DNA of 64,000 nucleotides from Triticum aestivum (GCF_018294505.1 NC_057809.1:508983914-509047913); one strand, 5' to 3'. Shown: positions 44,817 through 57,000, counted from the first letter of the stretch. Notes: generated by a model from the letters alone, not told the origin. Program-made: numbers and translations.

Positions 44817-46884
44817 CCTGCGCCCTATCAAGCGCCGGAGAAGAAGGCCAAGAAGAAGGCCAAGGGGACCAGTTATGGTCTCTGCCGTAAGGGCACTTCA
44901 GACGTGACGTCCGAAGACGCCGACATCCACTCCCCTCCCGCCAGTGACGACGAGGAAGAGGAAAGCAATCCTCCCTCTATGGGGGAAGGAAGAAAAGGGC
45001 GGCCTCCACACATCTGGAGGCAGAGGCGTCCAAAAAGGGGAAGGCCTCTGCCATGGACAACCCCGCGTGGGACATTGACAACAGCTCCGAGTGGCACCCC
45101 AGGGATAAGCCCCTGACTGAATCGTAAGTACTGATCAAAGACGCACTCAAATATCCAGCTCCTTTATAGTTTTAACATGTTGAATCATGTACTTGCAGTC
45201 TGGCTCGTTCCGAACTCGAGCGATCCTCATCTTCGGGAAACTCGCTAGATCCGAAGGTGATGGACAACGTGTCTCTTCCGGCGGCCTCCTCTCCCAAGAC
45301 TATGGAAGACGCTGAAGTGCTATCCCGAAGGACACTCCCGGCTCAGGGGGAGGCACAGGAGGCCGTCACGGGGGTGCCAAAGGACAATACCTCGGCCGCC
45401 GGACACATGGGGGAGCAGATCCCCATGGAGACTGGCGATGGGGGCCATCACCAATTCAGCCCCCAGCCGAATATGATACCGGAGACCTATACGGCTTCAG
45501 AATCCGGCAGGCAGCCTCCTTCGAAGGAAGGAGGTGCGCCAATTCCACCGGTGACCTCTGTCCATCCAGAGGCACCGGATACTCTATTGGAAGCGCTGCG
45601 AAGTGCTTCCATTGTTGAGGAACACCATACCCTCATGGGTACGATGGTTGATAGGGTTTAGTCTGCCAAGAGCGGATTGACCGAAGCCTACATAAGCCTT
45701 CTAATCGGCTTTGAGGTAAGCGACGCAATTATATAAAAAGAATGTCATAGTATAGACAGTAGCCCCTCAGACTCTGTCCGGTGTTCGGAAAGAAAAGCCG
45801 AACAAAGGATCAAGTAATTTTCGCAAGAGACTAACTAAATATGTTTTATGTGAATAAGCAGGTGTCTTTGCTGGCCGCAACCTCTCATGCTGCTGAGGTC
45901 TCCGGACTGAAGCAAAGTTTGGAGCGGGCTGAGGAAGAACCCGACCATGTAAAAAGGCAGCTAGAAGACAAGCAAGGTATGGAATGAGCTTGTGTATATC
46001 CGGAAAGGATGAATGATTTGTGCTGACCATAGTGCCATGATATATGTTTAGGGGCGGCGGCCGAGGTGGAGGCCCTCAAGAAGGCGCTGGCTGAGGCCGA
46101 GGAGAGAGAGGCAAAGGAACAAGCCGCCCGTGAAAAGCATGAAGCCAGGGTCGATGAGGTCCAGCAGGAGCTCCAAGATGCCGTGAAGAAATACGAGTCC
46201 TTGGAGCGCCATGTTGCGGATCAAGATTCCGAACTCGCCAAGGCCCGTCAAAGTGCACAAGATGCCCGGGTCGAAACCCAAGGCGCCCTCCAAGAGATCC
46301 AAGAGGCCAGAAAAATCGTGGCTGGTAAGGCCTTCATTATGCAGAGCAAATATGTGAAGAAGAGGTATCTCTTACTAACCCGGATTTGGAGTTCTCCAGG
46401 AGCATTTGCGGATTTACCGCGCAGTTTTGCGGACGCTGCGGAGTTCTTCCGAGCCGAATAGGGGAGCTCGATGGAGAAGCTGTTCTGGTCACAATACCTT
46501 GCGCCAGAACATCCAGTGCCCTTTAGTGATCAGCTAAAACAGCTGGTGGAACTACATAGGGTGGCAGAACTAGCCATGAAGGATTTGATAATCCGGCTAT
46601 GGCCTGCCGAAGTCATATCTAGCAGCTACTCCGGGCTCGTGAAGTGTCTGGTCAATGCCTGCCCCCGGCTTGACGTCATCAAGCGGTCGGTCTGCATCGA
46701 AGGTGCGCGGATGGACTTTGCCCGTGTGAAGATACAGTTGGCGAAGATGGACGCTATCAAGCTTGCGACCGAGGCACCGCCCGCTGGCAAGGAGCACCAC
46801 ACGCCGGAGCGGTATTTTGATGATGTCCTCAAGGGATCCCGCATTATAGAGGGCCAGTGCTCAAAAGACATTATCTTTGAATGA
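44817..46884 (+). pseudogene. Relic antisense-type gene (exons 2-5), inverted beside its LTR
   Basis: Homologous to exons 2-5 of the element 1 antisense gene but on the plus strand. Exons are 44817-45123 (partial), 45199-45715, 45862-45976 and 46052-46884. The introns of 75, 146 and 75 bases have phases 2, 0 and 1, the same as in the relative, and exon 4 is 115 bases in both. Stops are TAG at 45659-45661 and TAG at 46459-46461, each explicable by C-to-T change. The C-terminal signature KRSVCIEGARM with FARVK is kept. Exon 1 is missing at the junction with the LTR. Its strand relative to the neighbouring LTR is opposite to that expected, so two pieces have been joined. Confidence 0.8.
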
Positions 46885-47453
46885 GTACCTTCATGTTATC
46901 CCGCCCTGTATGATGAAAACAAGACTGATGTGTAATATAATGTTTGCTGTTTATTTTGGAATTTTACCTCCTATGCGGCCATCTTTATTAAATTTGAGAG
47001 TTGGCCAGTCACCAGCTTCAGCCCCCACGTAGGTAGTACAGGGGTGTTCGTGATGGAATCTAAGAACCTTGATCCAAGAAATTGGTCCTTGAAGGAGGTG
47101 TTTAGCGCAACGAACCAGGCAATCGGACTATGTGGCTTTATCACCCTCACTTACCCATAGGAGTTTGACAATAGAAATGTAGGCGCAACCCCTAGTATTC
47201 GTTAGTCCGTACTAGAGTGATGTAGACACCTGATCGGGTGAAGGCCGATCCGTCGCATAATGCAGAAAAAATCGCAAGAGATTTTAACCTCCGAAGAGCT
47301 GACTGGCTCACGCCGCATCATGATAGTCAGTTTTTGGCTTTCTCTACTGAGGTGCTCATCCGGATAAACCAAGACACAATCGCAGTAGTTCTCCCTTTAC
47401 TACCCTAGCCGATAGAGCGGAACGTAAGGTAGTAAGCGCAGGAGCCGGGCATC
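46885..47453 (-). mobile_element. Relic spacer of an element-1 relative
   Basis: Reverse-oriented counterpart of the element 1 spacer (about 5450-6110). Similarity ends near 47453, the edge of the retrotransposon block. Confidence 0.6.
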
Positions 47454-48757
47454 GATCAATGGGGGGGATAGTTAAAGTCGACCTAGGTATATGTTGGGAG
47501 ATCGATCGGTATACATGCATGTGTGTGTTAGAAGCGAATGAGGCACGGGGAGAAGGAGAGAGAGAGAGGGATGCATCTAGGAGGTGGTGCGAGAGTCATA
47601 CTATATCGAGGGGGAAGGAGTGTGCGAGTACGAGATCGATGAAAAGAGTGATGGGAGTGAGGCATGGACGGTGATAAGAGAAGAGGGGAAGCTTGTGTTT
47701 GTGCTAGGCACACCTGGCTAGAGAGGCATATCGATTGATGTGTGCCGTAAACAAGGAGCTGGGCCTACACACACCGTGGGTGAACGACCTAAAGTGAAAA
47801 GGCGAATTTGCGTGATGGAGCTAGAAAATGCTGAGGGAGGGTGAGAGGGATGCGGGCGTGTGCATGCACAAGAGAAAGTTAGCGCTAGCTACAAAGATAA
47901 GAGGATTGTGTGGGTGTAAAAGACGAATATAGATCATACTTCATTATAAAAAGCTAATTCGGATATTTGAAGAATTTATCATAGTGTTTTAAACCGACAC
48001 ATGTGTGAATATATATAATGGTGATACACATGGTGTGGTTATGAACATGTTATACTACATATAATATATTTTATCCCTACTCTTATAAAAAGCAGAGTTG
48101 TTGATGATGGTGTGCCTGCCATCCTGCAATATAGGCCGTTCGATTTATATCTGACGGATAGGAAGGAAACTATGGCAATTTTGAAAAAAGATACCCACAC
48201 CCCTCTCCATATTTGCAAATTAGGCCTCCCCTTGATCATGTTGATGTTCTGTGGAACGCATGAGCACCTTGCTAGTACTACGTATAATATATAGAACATT
48301 GATCATAATTTGGGCTAATGTGTGGCTTTTGCAGCTCAGGTCTAAATACTTGTCATAATGTAGGGGGCGGGGCACTATACTATGTGTGATAAAAACGGTG
48401 TACGTATGGAACATGGTTTAGATTATGAATATATAGTTAGTACATCAAATGTACTATTATTTGGAATCAACATCAAGTGTATTCAAAAAATAGAATTCGA
48501 GTTCATGCAGTACACATAGTTGATATCTATCTCTATAGTAATCATGTGGTGTGTTATTAAGGTAATACACGAATGATGGTTGAAGTTGGCAACAATCATA
48601 ATTGTAGATTCTTATTGAAATAGAGAAACGAATTCAAATTCAGTTCGAATTGCAGCGGTAGTATAGACATTTGGAATGCACTAAAATATTGGTATGAGTA
48701 GGTTACATGCATCATACAACAAGCGAAAAAATTAATTGGACATAACATGGATTCATA
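47454..48757. other. Low-copy DNA, no gene seen
   Basis: A GA-rich stretch at about 47545-47600 and otherwise AT-rich DNA. Short frames lack recognisable domains. The block from about 48070 has the look of a dispersed non-coding repeat, which I cannot name. Confidence 0.5.
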
Positions 48758-48997
48758 CTCCCTCCTTCTTCCATCTATATAGGGCGTAATGCATTTTTTA
48801 AGACCGCCTTTGACTATTGACAAGATTAATAGTACATGACATGCACAATGTGGAAATTATATCATTGAAAGAACCTTTCACAGACGAATTTAACGGTGTG
48901 CTTTGTGTAAGTTGCATGTCATATATTATTGCCCTAATATTTGGTCAAAGTTAGCATCGAAAAACGCGTTAGGCCCTATATAGATGGAAGGAGGGAG
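48758..48997. mobile_element. Stowaway-type MITE, 240 bases
   Basis: Starts CTCCCTCCTTC and ends GAAGGAGGGAG, flanked by TA on both sides (48756-48757 and 48998-48999). The terminal inverted repeats extend imperfectly for about 40 bases, through a conserved TCTATATAGGG. It is non-coding and would be moved by a Mariner-type transposase. Confidence 0.85.
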
Positions 48998-49720
48998 TAG
49001 CTTTGAATAGCATTTTGTGTGGTGTGAATAGTTATATTTTTTGGTTTTCTTTTTGGTTGAGGGAAGTGCGGATTGATTTGGTACGTACACGTACAATATT
49101 ACACGTTAGGCTTGTGCCTAAAATTCAACCACGCCTTGCTATCCCAAAATTACAACACGTGCGACATCCACCGCCTGAGCGAGGGAGAGCTTGCATTAGT
49201 CAAAAGTTTCTCCTTGTCCTACGAGCCACCATGCACAAGCTTCTCCCATCCTGCAAGCTTCTCCTTGTTCGGCAAGTTGATGGGACACAACAAAGTAATG
49301 CTAGTCCATACTACCTCCTCTCCGGTTAATATGGCTTAATTTCAAACGAGATAAATACACTTTCTGTCATTGTATATTTGTAACAATATGTTCAGTGGAC
49401 TTCATAATACGCTCATTGCACTCAATATATACATTTTCCAGTGTTTATACGGTCACTAGCTCACACTGGCTGAGTATGTGTGCATGCACGTGTAGGTTGA
49501 GCACTTGAGCATGATTGTGTGTGTTCCGTCGTGTGCTCGGACATGCATGCATTAGGGCGTCACACGCGTTTTTGCGTACATGTGTATGTGTGACTATTGC
49601 ATACACGCAGGGGGAGTATGTGTAGGGGCCACTAAAGGAGCAGTCAAATCATATAGTAAGTTAGTCGGAAGAAGCAACCATCATTTCACTCTTCAATGAC
49701 ACGTACGCAATATAAAATGG
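48998..49720. other. Intergenic DNA, no gene seen
   Basis: AT-rich with TG and CA alternation near 49480-49620. A degenerate MITE-like start (CTACCTCCTCTCCGG, near 49310) has no visible partner end. Confidence 0.4.
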
Positions 49721-50225
49721 TTGATATGGAGAGAAAAAGAAAACCACTATATATACACTAGCAGGAGCCTAAGCTACAAGCCTGCTTGCTTGGGTTGCTC
49801 TCTTCACAAGCATAGAATGATAGTGGCCACACCACTGGTCACATATCCGGCCTGATCCCGCAGCTGGGGGAAGGGAACAATGTTCTGCGTAGACGCGGTC
49901 GACACCGGCGATGGAGAAAATCCATAGTCGGTGCGTCCCAATCAGGGGTCACCGCGGTATGGGCTAATACCGCGTCCCAACCGCCCTTCTAGCTACAACC
50001 CGACGTCCCAGGTAGTCCATCTTCCTTTTGGAGCCGGCTTGCTCCACTGCCGCAGCTCCCCACGTAGCTCCATCTCCATGTCGATCTTTCTCCAGTTCTA
50101 GCGGCTTCTACTTGTGATGAGTTTATGTCTCATGAACTAGTTCCAGTACTATTATTCTAATCACACTTCTTCAATATCTTTGCCATCAGGGATGCTCAGC
50201 TCGATTTTAGTGGAACTGCACAAAA
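49721..50225 (+). other. Repeated locus, unit I: promoter-like start and exon-like module
   Basis: A leader (ATGGAGAGAAAAAG, then AAACCACTATATATA at about 49740-49756) resembles the starts of units II and III. The module GATTTTAGTGGAACTGCAC, preceded by CAG, ends the unit at 50189-50225. No long frame links them. The product, if any, is unknown. Confidence 0.4.
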
Positions 50226-51237
50226 GCATTGTATGATCCGAGGGTGCCAGCCGTCTTTCCTTCGACAGGTTCTACCTGGCCAGGAAATTAAATCCTGTTT
50301 AGGGTTTAGGGTTTAAGTCGTAGTGACCCCATCAGTAGTTTTTCTTTCATACACGCTCTCACAACTTTTGTATTTAGTTGTGAAGTAAATATTGGCTATG
50401 ATATATGAATCATTGAGATGCATCAGCATGCGTGTTAGTTTTCCTTTGTATTTGATGGAATGTTGTAACAGGGCAACCTTGGAGTAGGAATGAAAATGGA
50501 GTGGAAAGTTTCCGTTTTTCCGGAGAAAAATGAAACAGAGAGAAACCAATGTTTCATTTCGTTGGATCGCACCATCGAGCAAAACCAACGTTTAAATCAC
50601 GTCTGTTGCGTTCGTGTCTCACCCTCCTCCACGGCTCGACCCCACACGGTCGCTCGGCATGCCACTCACCGCAAACCGAGTATACGATAACTTTCCCGCC
50701 TGCTTGTTGATGGATCGCGCCATGGAGTACTAGTACTACTGGAAGAGATTGACAAGTTGGGGGAGGACAGCTAGCTGTAGCACGAACTCCTAAGAACTTT
50801 TTACATGCATGTTGTGGCCGGCTATTGCGAACTTTGAATGCGGATCAGTCGCGTGCACCAGGATGCGGCGCGGGCGACGCTCTCTCGGCCGGCGCGCCGC
50901 TTCAATGCCGGCGCCAGTGAGAGGTCACGTCCGCTCTGGCCGGGCATGAATGCGGCTCTGACCGTTTCGGGCGGGAAGCACGCGCGGGTGATGAAGAGGG
51001 TTCGAGTTGGTCAGGAGCGGTCGTGGCAGCGGTCCGGACGCCCGCAAACAAGAGATGTTGTATGTTAATATTGCCGCATATATAATTAACAACGTAAATA
51101 ATGTGCCAGTTGGACAAATATGATTGGAGATGGAGGTGGAAATGGAATTTTATGTAAACACGGATATGCATGTCTATGTCTATGTGTGTGTGCGCGACGA
51201 CTCTCGCGACCTGGAAGCGGGGGCATGTTTTTGATTG
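50226..51237. other. Intergenic DNA between repeated units I and II
   Basis: Contains a GC-rich patch at 50850-51050 with a short open frame but no recognised domain. Nothing else can be supported. Confidence 0.4.
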
Positions 51238-51414
51238 AGTTTTCTTTCTTGGTACGTTAAAAAATTGTCCACTAGTTTTCGTTTCTTTTTTCCGGGAACA
51301 CGCGTATTCTATTTAAAACCACTACTATGGAGAGATTTTTTTACTCCATTATAGCCTCTTGTTTGATAGAGTTTCTCGAGTCTCACTCTCTCACCCTCTT
51401 CATATCAAAACAAG

Positions 51415-51656
51415 ATGACAGTGTCCACACTATCTCTCTCCTCACCGGTGGTTACAGATCCGGCTGAATCCCGTCCGCTGCAGGAGGTGAGGAGGTGCAG
51501 CGTTGACGTTGTCGCCGTCGGCGATGGAGGAAGCCGATGTGCACCGTCCTCTCGGAGCCGGCGCTGGTGCGGACGAAGGTCCTCCGCGCCCTTGTTCGCT
51601 GCCATCGTGTGGGTAGATCCTGCCCGCTTGCCTAAGAGACATCTCGCCCACCTGAG
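51415..51656 (+). CDS. Candidate first exon, unit II (unrecognised)
   Basis: An ATG at 51415 follows a leader containing CTCTCACCCTCTTCA and opens an arginine- and serine-rich frame. A good donor site (CTGAG then GTATAAC) lies at 51656/51657, at the same relative place as in unit III. Conserved short segments between the two include RRCS and a CGR followed by F(L)AAI. I do not recognise the family. A downstream exon could be the module near 52130, but I cannot show splicing. Both strands are open here, and the minus strand is also similar between units, so coding status is uncertain. Confidence 0.3.
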
Positions 51657-52986
51657 GTATAACTTCTTGTACTGGTCCAGCTCCACAGGTCGCTGCATGC
51701 GGGTTTTCTTCTATGCGACTACTCCCCAGCTCCCCATGTATAGTAGCTAGGGTTCGTCGGCTGGTCCAACATCACCTACTATTATAGAGGAAATGCCACT
51801 CGAAAAATTGTCCTGATTTATGCCTCAATGGAGGTATACATGTTGTTTCGATAAAAAGTACATGGTGGTTGTGCGGTCATTTTCCATATGCTCCTATTGC
51901 TGCTGCTAATCTAATACTATCATTGGTTAAATGAAGAAATGCTTTTTTTCTCGGGTATCCTGGTTTAGTTCACATGAAGACAATCATGATGCTTCTGTTT
52001 GTTGGTCTACTTTTCATAATTCTTATTGACAATTGAGATGTCATTGTTAATCTTGTAAAACAAAGTAACAACACTATATCCCTTTTTTATATTTTTGGAA
52101 ACAGCGATGCGTATCTCCATACCCGGGCATGTCTTCCTCAATTTTAGTGGAACTACACAAAATTGGATGGCCATTGTTGTTCCGCCTCACTATCCTATGC
52201 CACATGATTCTTCCTTCCTCGAGCTTGATTACTAAGAAGAAACAGACCACAGTGAGGATTTGTCGAACTTCATAGGTGCCTCACCCAAACTTGATGCCAA
52301 ATGGATGTTGCATCACCATGATGACCTATCGATGCTCATGGTTGCGCCTCATGGTTGCGTCGGCTGGTGAAGCTGATCGATTTTCAATGAAAAACAAGCT
52401 GTCTTCCATTAGTGCTCTTTGCCTGTTACCCACAAAGATGATATCCTTCTTCAGTTCACCTTGGTTGCGTTGGAGACGCAGTCGTCTTTCACGTTGGTGC
52501 AATTTTATCACACAATTGGCTATGAACCAAATGTTTCCTCGAAGAAGGATCGACGTTGGTACTAAGAGCATAAGTTTTGTATTGATTTCTAAGCCTTCTC
52601 ACAACTTTGTCTCCAGCTCCCCTGTAATTTTATTTGTCCAGCTATTAACTTTGATTAAAAAATGGTGTGGACTAAAAACCCGGATGGACGTAGTAGCCCT
52701 CCATTTTTATTTACTCCGCATATTAGATTTGACTGAAGTCAAACTTTGTAAAGGTTGACCAAGTTTAGGCCAAACACAACAAACCATAATTATTAGAGAG
52801 GGCAAACTGTACATACTCTCAAACCTTTCCGATAATTGAAATTAAAATTCTTTATTTGTACACACTCTCACACGTTTCCGATAATTTGGCGCATGTGTGG
52901 TTATTCACTTAAGGGAGAGTAGTGGACCGCACGTGAAGGACAGGAAGTACGACCAGGATGCGTGGATCGTTACTTCATTGGAAGTA

Positions 52987-53147
52987 CTCCCTCCGTTCCT
53001 AAATATTTGTCTTTCAAGTGGTTTGAAATGGACTACCACATATGGATGTATATAGACATTTTTTATAGTGTAGATTCACTCATTTTGTTCCGTATGTAGT
53101 CATTTGTTGAAATCTCTAGAAAGACAAATATTTAGGAACAGAGGGAG
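52987..53147. mobile_element. Stowaway-type MITE, 161 bases (Thalos-like)
   Basis: Starts CTCCCTCCGTTCCTAAATAT and ends with its inverted complement, flanked by TA at 52985-52986 and 53148-53149. Length and text match the Triticeae Thalos family from memory. The inverted repeats are long, and the centre is non-coding. Confidence 0.9.
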
Positions 53148-53448
53148 TAGTAGTTTTCTTCACTGGTACGTTAAATAAAGAGTTTCATTTCATACTTACA
53201 CAATTTAAAACGATTGTTATGGAGAGAATAAGAAAACCACTCCACTATATATTAGTCGTATACACGAGTACTATATGGACGCAGTTTCATTGACTTTAGT
53301 GCACCTGCCTTTGGGTTTATGATAGGTGGGCCCAAAATGTGGCTGACCCACCTGTCATACAGCCAAAAGCAGGTGCAGTTAAGGCACCGGAGCTCAGTCC
53401 GTACTACAGTATATATAAGCTCGAGCCTCGGCGCTTGCTCGCTAGGGT

Positions 53449-53836
53449 TTGCACTCTCCACACTCTCGCCGCACTACATATATATATATATACACGCTAG
53501 AGGCTCAGCGTTTCTTTGCTAGGGTTTACTATAGTCACAGTCTCTCACCCTCTTCACCAGATCTAAACAAGACTGTGTTGTGGCCTCTGTCTCTCTCATC
53601 CCCCTCACAGCTGGCGAAGGAGGCATCCGGATCCTGTCGCACTAGGAAGGGGAGGAGGTGCAGCATTCACTCTATCACCTTCAGCAAGGGAGGCAATCCA
53701 CTGCCAGCTGTGCTTTTCTCTTTCACCCAGCGCCTGTGCGGGAGGGCCACTGACCCCTTCTTCCTCGCTGCCATACATAGTGTGGGCAGATCCGACCTCC
53801 CGCCGCACGCCTTGCCACATCCTGACGACCCTAAGG
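53449..53836 (+). pseudogene. Candidate first exon, unit III (unrecognised)
   Basis: Similar to 51415-51656, with the matching donor CTAAG then GTATAAG at 53836/53837. The upstream leader repeats that of unit II, including TGGTACGTTAAA near 53166 and a TATATATA run near 53478. The ATG used in unit II is not conserved; an earlier ATG at 53449 keeps the frame open. The similarity is clear enough to show duplication but not to name a product. It may be a decayed gene copy or part of an unnamed transposon. Confidence 0.35.
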
Positions 53837-54277
53837 TATAAGTTTCTTTTAAACCGTCATTGGTCTAGCTGCATGCGGATCTTTTTTGATTTTGTAGCTG
53901 AATCTAGGTCTTGGTTCAAAGAGTAAAGAAGGGTGCGGTGGGGTGGGGCATGAATCTAGGACGTGGTTCAATGAGGAAAGGAGGGAGGGAAAGTAGTATA
54001 GACTAGCTATCCATCCGCTTTGTTGGTCGAAAAGGGAAAAAGGGGGTAACCCAATACACACATATGTAAGGAACTGAACTCTTTGTTGAAAAGGGAAAGA
54101 AACTGGGGGGTCGGGTAGTTTGTGCAGGACTAGATTTGCTGCCCTCACATAGGAAAAAGTTTAAAGAGAACAAATATGGGACCAACGCAGATATGCTGCT
54201 TGGCTACATACTCTACATCACCCATTTATATGTGTGGACGCACATGGTGCTGGCATGTCCCATGTCCCATCCACATG

Positions 54278-55400
54278 ATCGTGCAGTGTGTTTTGAGATG
54301 TTGTGCTACTTTTATTGGTACTATTTTAAATAAATGTTGAATTGAAGCTATTGTATTGCTCTCTTTTCCCATTAAGTAGTGAACAAAAATGGTACCAACC
54401 CAGACATGATGCTTGTTGCTTTGTTACAACAAACTCTGCATCACCCCCTTTATAAGTAGATGGAAGCACATGGTGTTGTTGCGCCCACTCGCCCTGGAAC
54501 TGTTTATGCTTTTTCTTAATCTAATGTTGATGGTAAAATTAAGCAATGCCACTCTCAGAATTAACTACTGAACTATTTTAAGAGAATTTCTCTGTTAATA
54601 TGAATCAATGCAACCATTTTAGAAATGCTACTGTCCTATACTTTGTTTTCCATCAATATAAGGTAGATGCTTCTTTTTGTGGCCGCATGTTTCATCCTCC
54701 TTTATTGGCAGTAATTTTTTCCTTTTTGCCTCTGTTAAATCAGGGATATCTATTCAACTTGTTGCTATAGCAAACTTAAATGTCACACCAGCGACTTTAC
54801 TTGATTTCAGTGCAACTGCACAAAACGAAATTGGATTTCCTATTTGTGTTGGCAGATTCGTACGTGATCTTGTGTGCGTCATGATAGGTTGGTACTTGCC
54901 TTCATCCACATTATCATGCAGTCTGTTTTGATATGCTGTGCTACTTGTATTGGTACTGTTTTAAATAAATATTGAATTGAAGCTATTGTATTGCCGTCTT
55001 TTCCCATTAAGTAGTGAACAAAAATGGGACCAACCCAGACATTATGCTTGTTGCTTTGTTACAACAAACTCTGCATCACTCCCTTTATAAGTAGATGGAA
55101 GCACATGTTGTTGTTGCGCCCACTCTCCCCTGGAACTGTTTATGCTTTTTGTTAATCTAATGCCGCTGGTAAAATTAAGCAATGCCACTGTTAGAATTAA
55201 CTACTGAATCTTATTTCAAAACTGTAACACTTGTTAGGGATTGGCGGGATTACCATTTTTGTGGCCACATGTTTCATCCTCCTTTATTGGCCAGTAATTG
55301 ATTCCTTTTTTGCCTCTGTTAAAAGAGGGATATCTATTCAACTTGTTGATATTGGGACATTTTGCTTCGCTTAATTTTGGTGGAACTGCACAAAATGAGA
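54278..55400 (+). repeat. Tandem duplication, offset about 635 bases
   Basis: Blocks such as GAACAAAAATGG, ACCAACCCAGACAT and CTTGTTGCTTTGTTACAA occur near 54378 and again near 55016. Both copies end in the exon-like module (about 54800 and 55368). A shorter diverged start lies near 54168. The copies differ by scattered substitutions and small indels. Confidence 0.8.
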
Positions 55401-56212
55401 CCGGATTTCCATATATGTGTTGAGATCTCTTTTAGATCTTCCTCAGGAGTTGTTTCAAATCTTGGTCTTGAAAGGTCAGTACCTACTTTCCTCAGAATTA
55501 ACTACTAAATCTTAGTTCAAAACTGCAACACTTGTTAGGGATCGGCGGGTGTACCATTTCTGTTAGGGATCGGCTGGAGTACATGTTTAAGAAATGTATT
55601 GTTCAGATAACGCCTCTGTTATTATATATCAGTTACAGTGTTTTACAAATGGTACTATCCTGCTTTGTAGTTCTTTCTACATGTTTAACCAAGCTATTGT
55701 AAAGATAATGTCTCTGTTAAAATGAATCAGTCGCATTGTTTTAGGAATGATACTTTTCTGCTTTGTCGTTCTTTATAAATATTGAAACAAGGCATTGTTA
55801 AGATAATATCTCAGTTAATATGAATGAATCACACTGATTAAGAATTGCTACTCTCCTGCTTTGTTTCCCATTAAGATAAGGTAGATTAGTAGATGTTTTT
55901 CTTCTAGGAGTACAAGTCATCAACCGTTATTTCTCAGTAATTGTTTCCCTTATACCTATTGTTTCTTACAGATATCAAAATTAAAGCTCGGTTTTATTCC
56001 GACTTTGATTTTAGTTGAACTGCACAAAAGGAGCCAATGTGTCTAAGGCAAACTGCTGCATTAGTGGGTCCAGTTGGTCTTACCACTTTGCAGAAAGAAG
56101 CAGTCACTGTTTGCGCTACATTACACAAGGAATGATCGAGAAGCTTTACATAGTATTAGTAGACGCTGGTGACATGACTAGTCTGCAGAGAGCATAGGAA
56201 ACTCTACAACAC

Positions 56213-57000
56213 GTGGAGTGCACTGGGAAAAAAGTGCCCGAACAAGTATAGGAAGCCAGGACAGGACTCCAAATATGTCATTGTCATTCTAAGCAATAAC
56301 GATGGGGCATCTGGGTATGGTAATCTGTTTACCGTACTTTCAGTTTGTTAGTCCACCGATTGGTGGGTTGACACTGGGCCAATATTCATGTGTGTGCTGC
56401 TGTGTCTTTGTTTTCTTGCAACATATAAACGATATCCACAGGGATGCTCAGCTTGATTTTAGTGGAACTGCAAAAAATGTCCAGATGGTTGTCCTCCATA
56501 ATACTTCATCATGCACAATACATCGAATGGTTCTCTAATCATTCATTGTCACCTTGAGCCACTAGACTATATGTTTGAATGGTGTTGCCAGCGTCGGCCA
56601 TTAAGAAGAGTAAGAAGAAAGACAAAAAGAAAGATGGCTGCTTTACTTGTGGTTCGGAGGAACACTGGGCAAACAAGTGCCCAAGCAAGTACCAAGAAGC
56701 TAGGACAGGACTCCAAGTCTGTCAATGTCACTCTAAGCAACAATGATGGGGCATCTGGGTATGGTAATCTATTTACCGTACTTTCAGTTTGTTAGTCCAC
56801 CGATTGGTGGGTTGACACCAGGGCCAATATTCATGTGTGTGCTGATGTGTCTTTGTTTTCTGGCAGCATATAAATACGAAATCCACAGGGATGCTCGGCT
56901 TGATTTTAGTGGAACTGCACAAAATGTTCAGATGGTTCGTGTCCTCCACAATACTTCATGGTGCATAATACATCGAATGGTTCTCTAATCATTCATCGTC
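56213..57000 (+). repeat. Tandem duplication, offset about 445-455 bases, containing a Copia relic
   Basis: 56213-56555 and 56657-57000 share the order: partial zinc-knuckle region, GATGGGGCATCTGGGTATGG, protease region, the module, and a conserved tail ending GGTTCTCTAATCATTCAT. Divergence is low, so the duplication is fairly recent relative to the decay of the Copia piece. Confidence 0.85.
56603..56871 (+). pseudogene. Copia gag-protease relic
   Basis: A lysine-rich run precedes the zinc knuckle CFTCGSEEHWANKC (CX2CX4HX4C). After a frameshift comes the protease start WWVDTRANIHVCADVSLF, in which the catalytic D-T-G is mutated to D-T-R. The upstream tandem copy keeps DTG but has a one-base deletion immediately after. 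Nothing downstream matches Copia integrase or reverse transcriptase, because the sequence switches to the dispersed module. It is a non-functional fragment. Confidence 0.75.

Larger units (their letters stand above)
50189..56930 (+). repeat. Seven dispersed copies of a ~40-base module
   Basis: Variants of GATTTTAGTGGAACTGCAC followed by AAAA occur at about 50189-50225, 52130-52166, 54800-54832, 55368-55400, 56001-56030, 56441-56485 and 56888-56930. Four of them (or the block just upstream) begin after an AG acceptor-like end and GGAT. All are on the same strand. Confidence 0.8.

Noticed and set aside
48068..48300. Possible named dispersed repeat near the left side of the low-copy region
   Set aside because: The wording seemed familiar from wheat, but I could not define ends or a family.
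50838..51068. GC-rich frame starting at 50838
   Set aside because: No domain, no splice context and a short length; coding is not supported.
52664..52800. Possible second half of a MITE (TTTACTCCGCATATTAGATT)
   Set aside because: The text resembles the end of a Stowaway-type element, but no partner inverted repeat or TA duplication could be placed.
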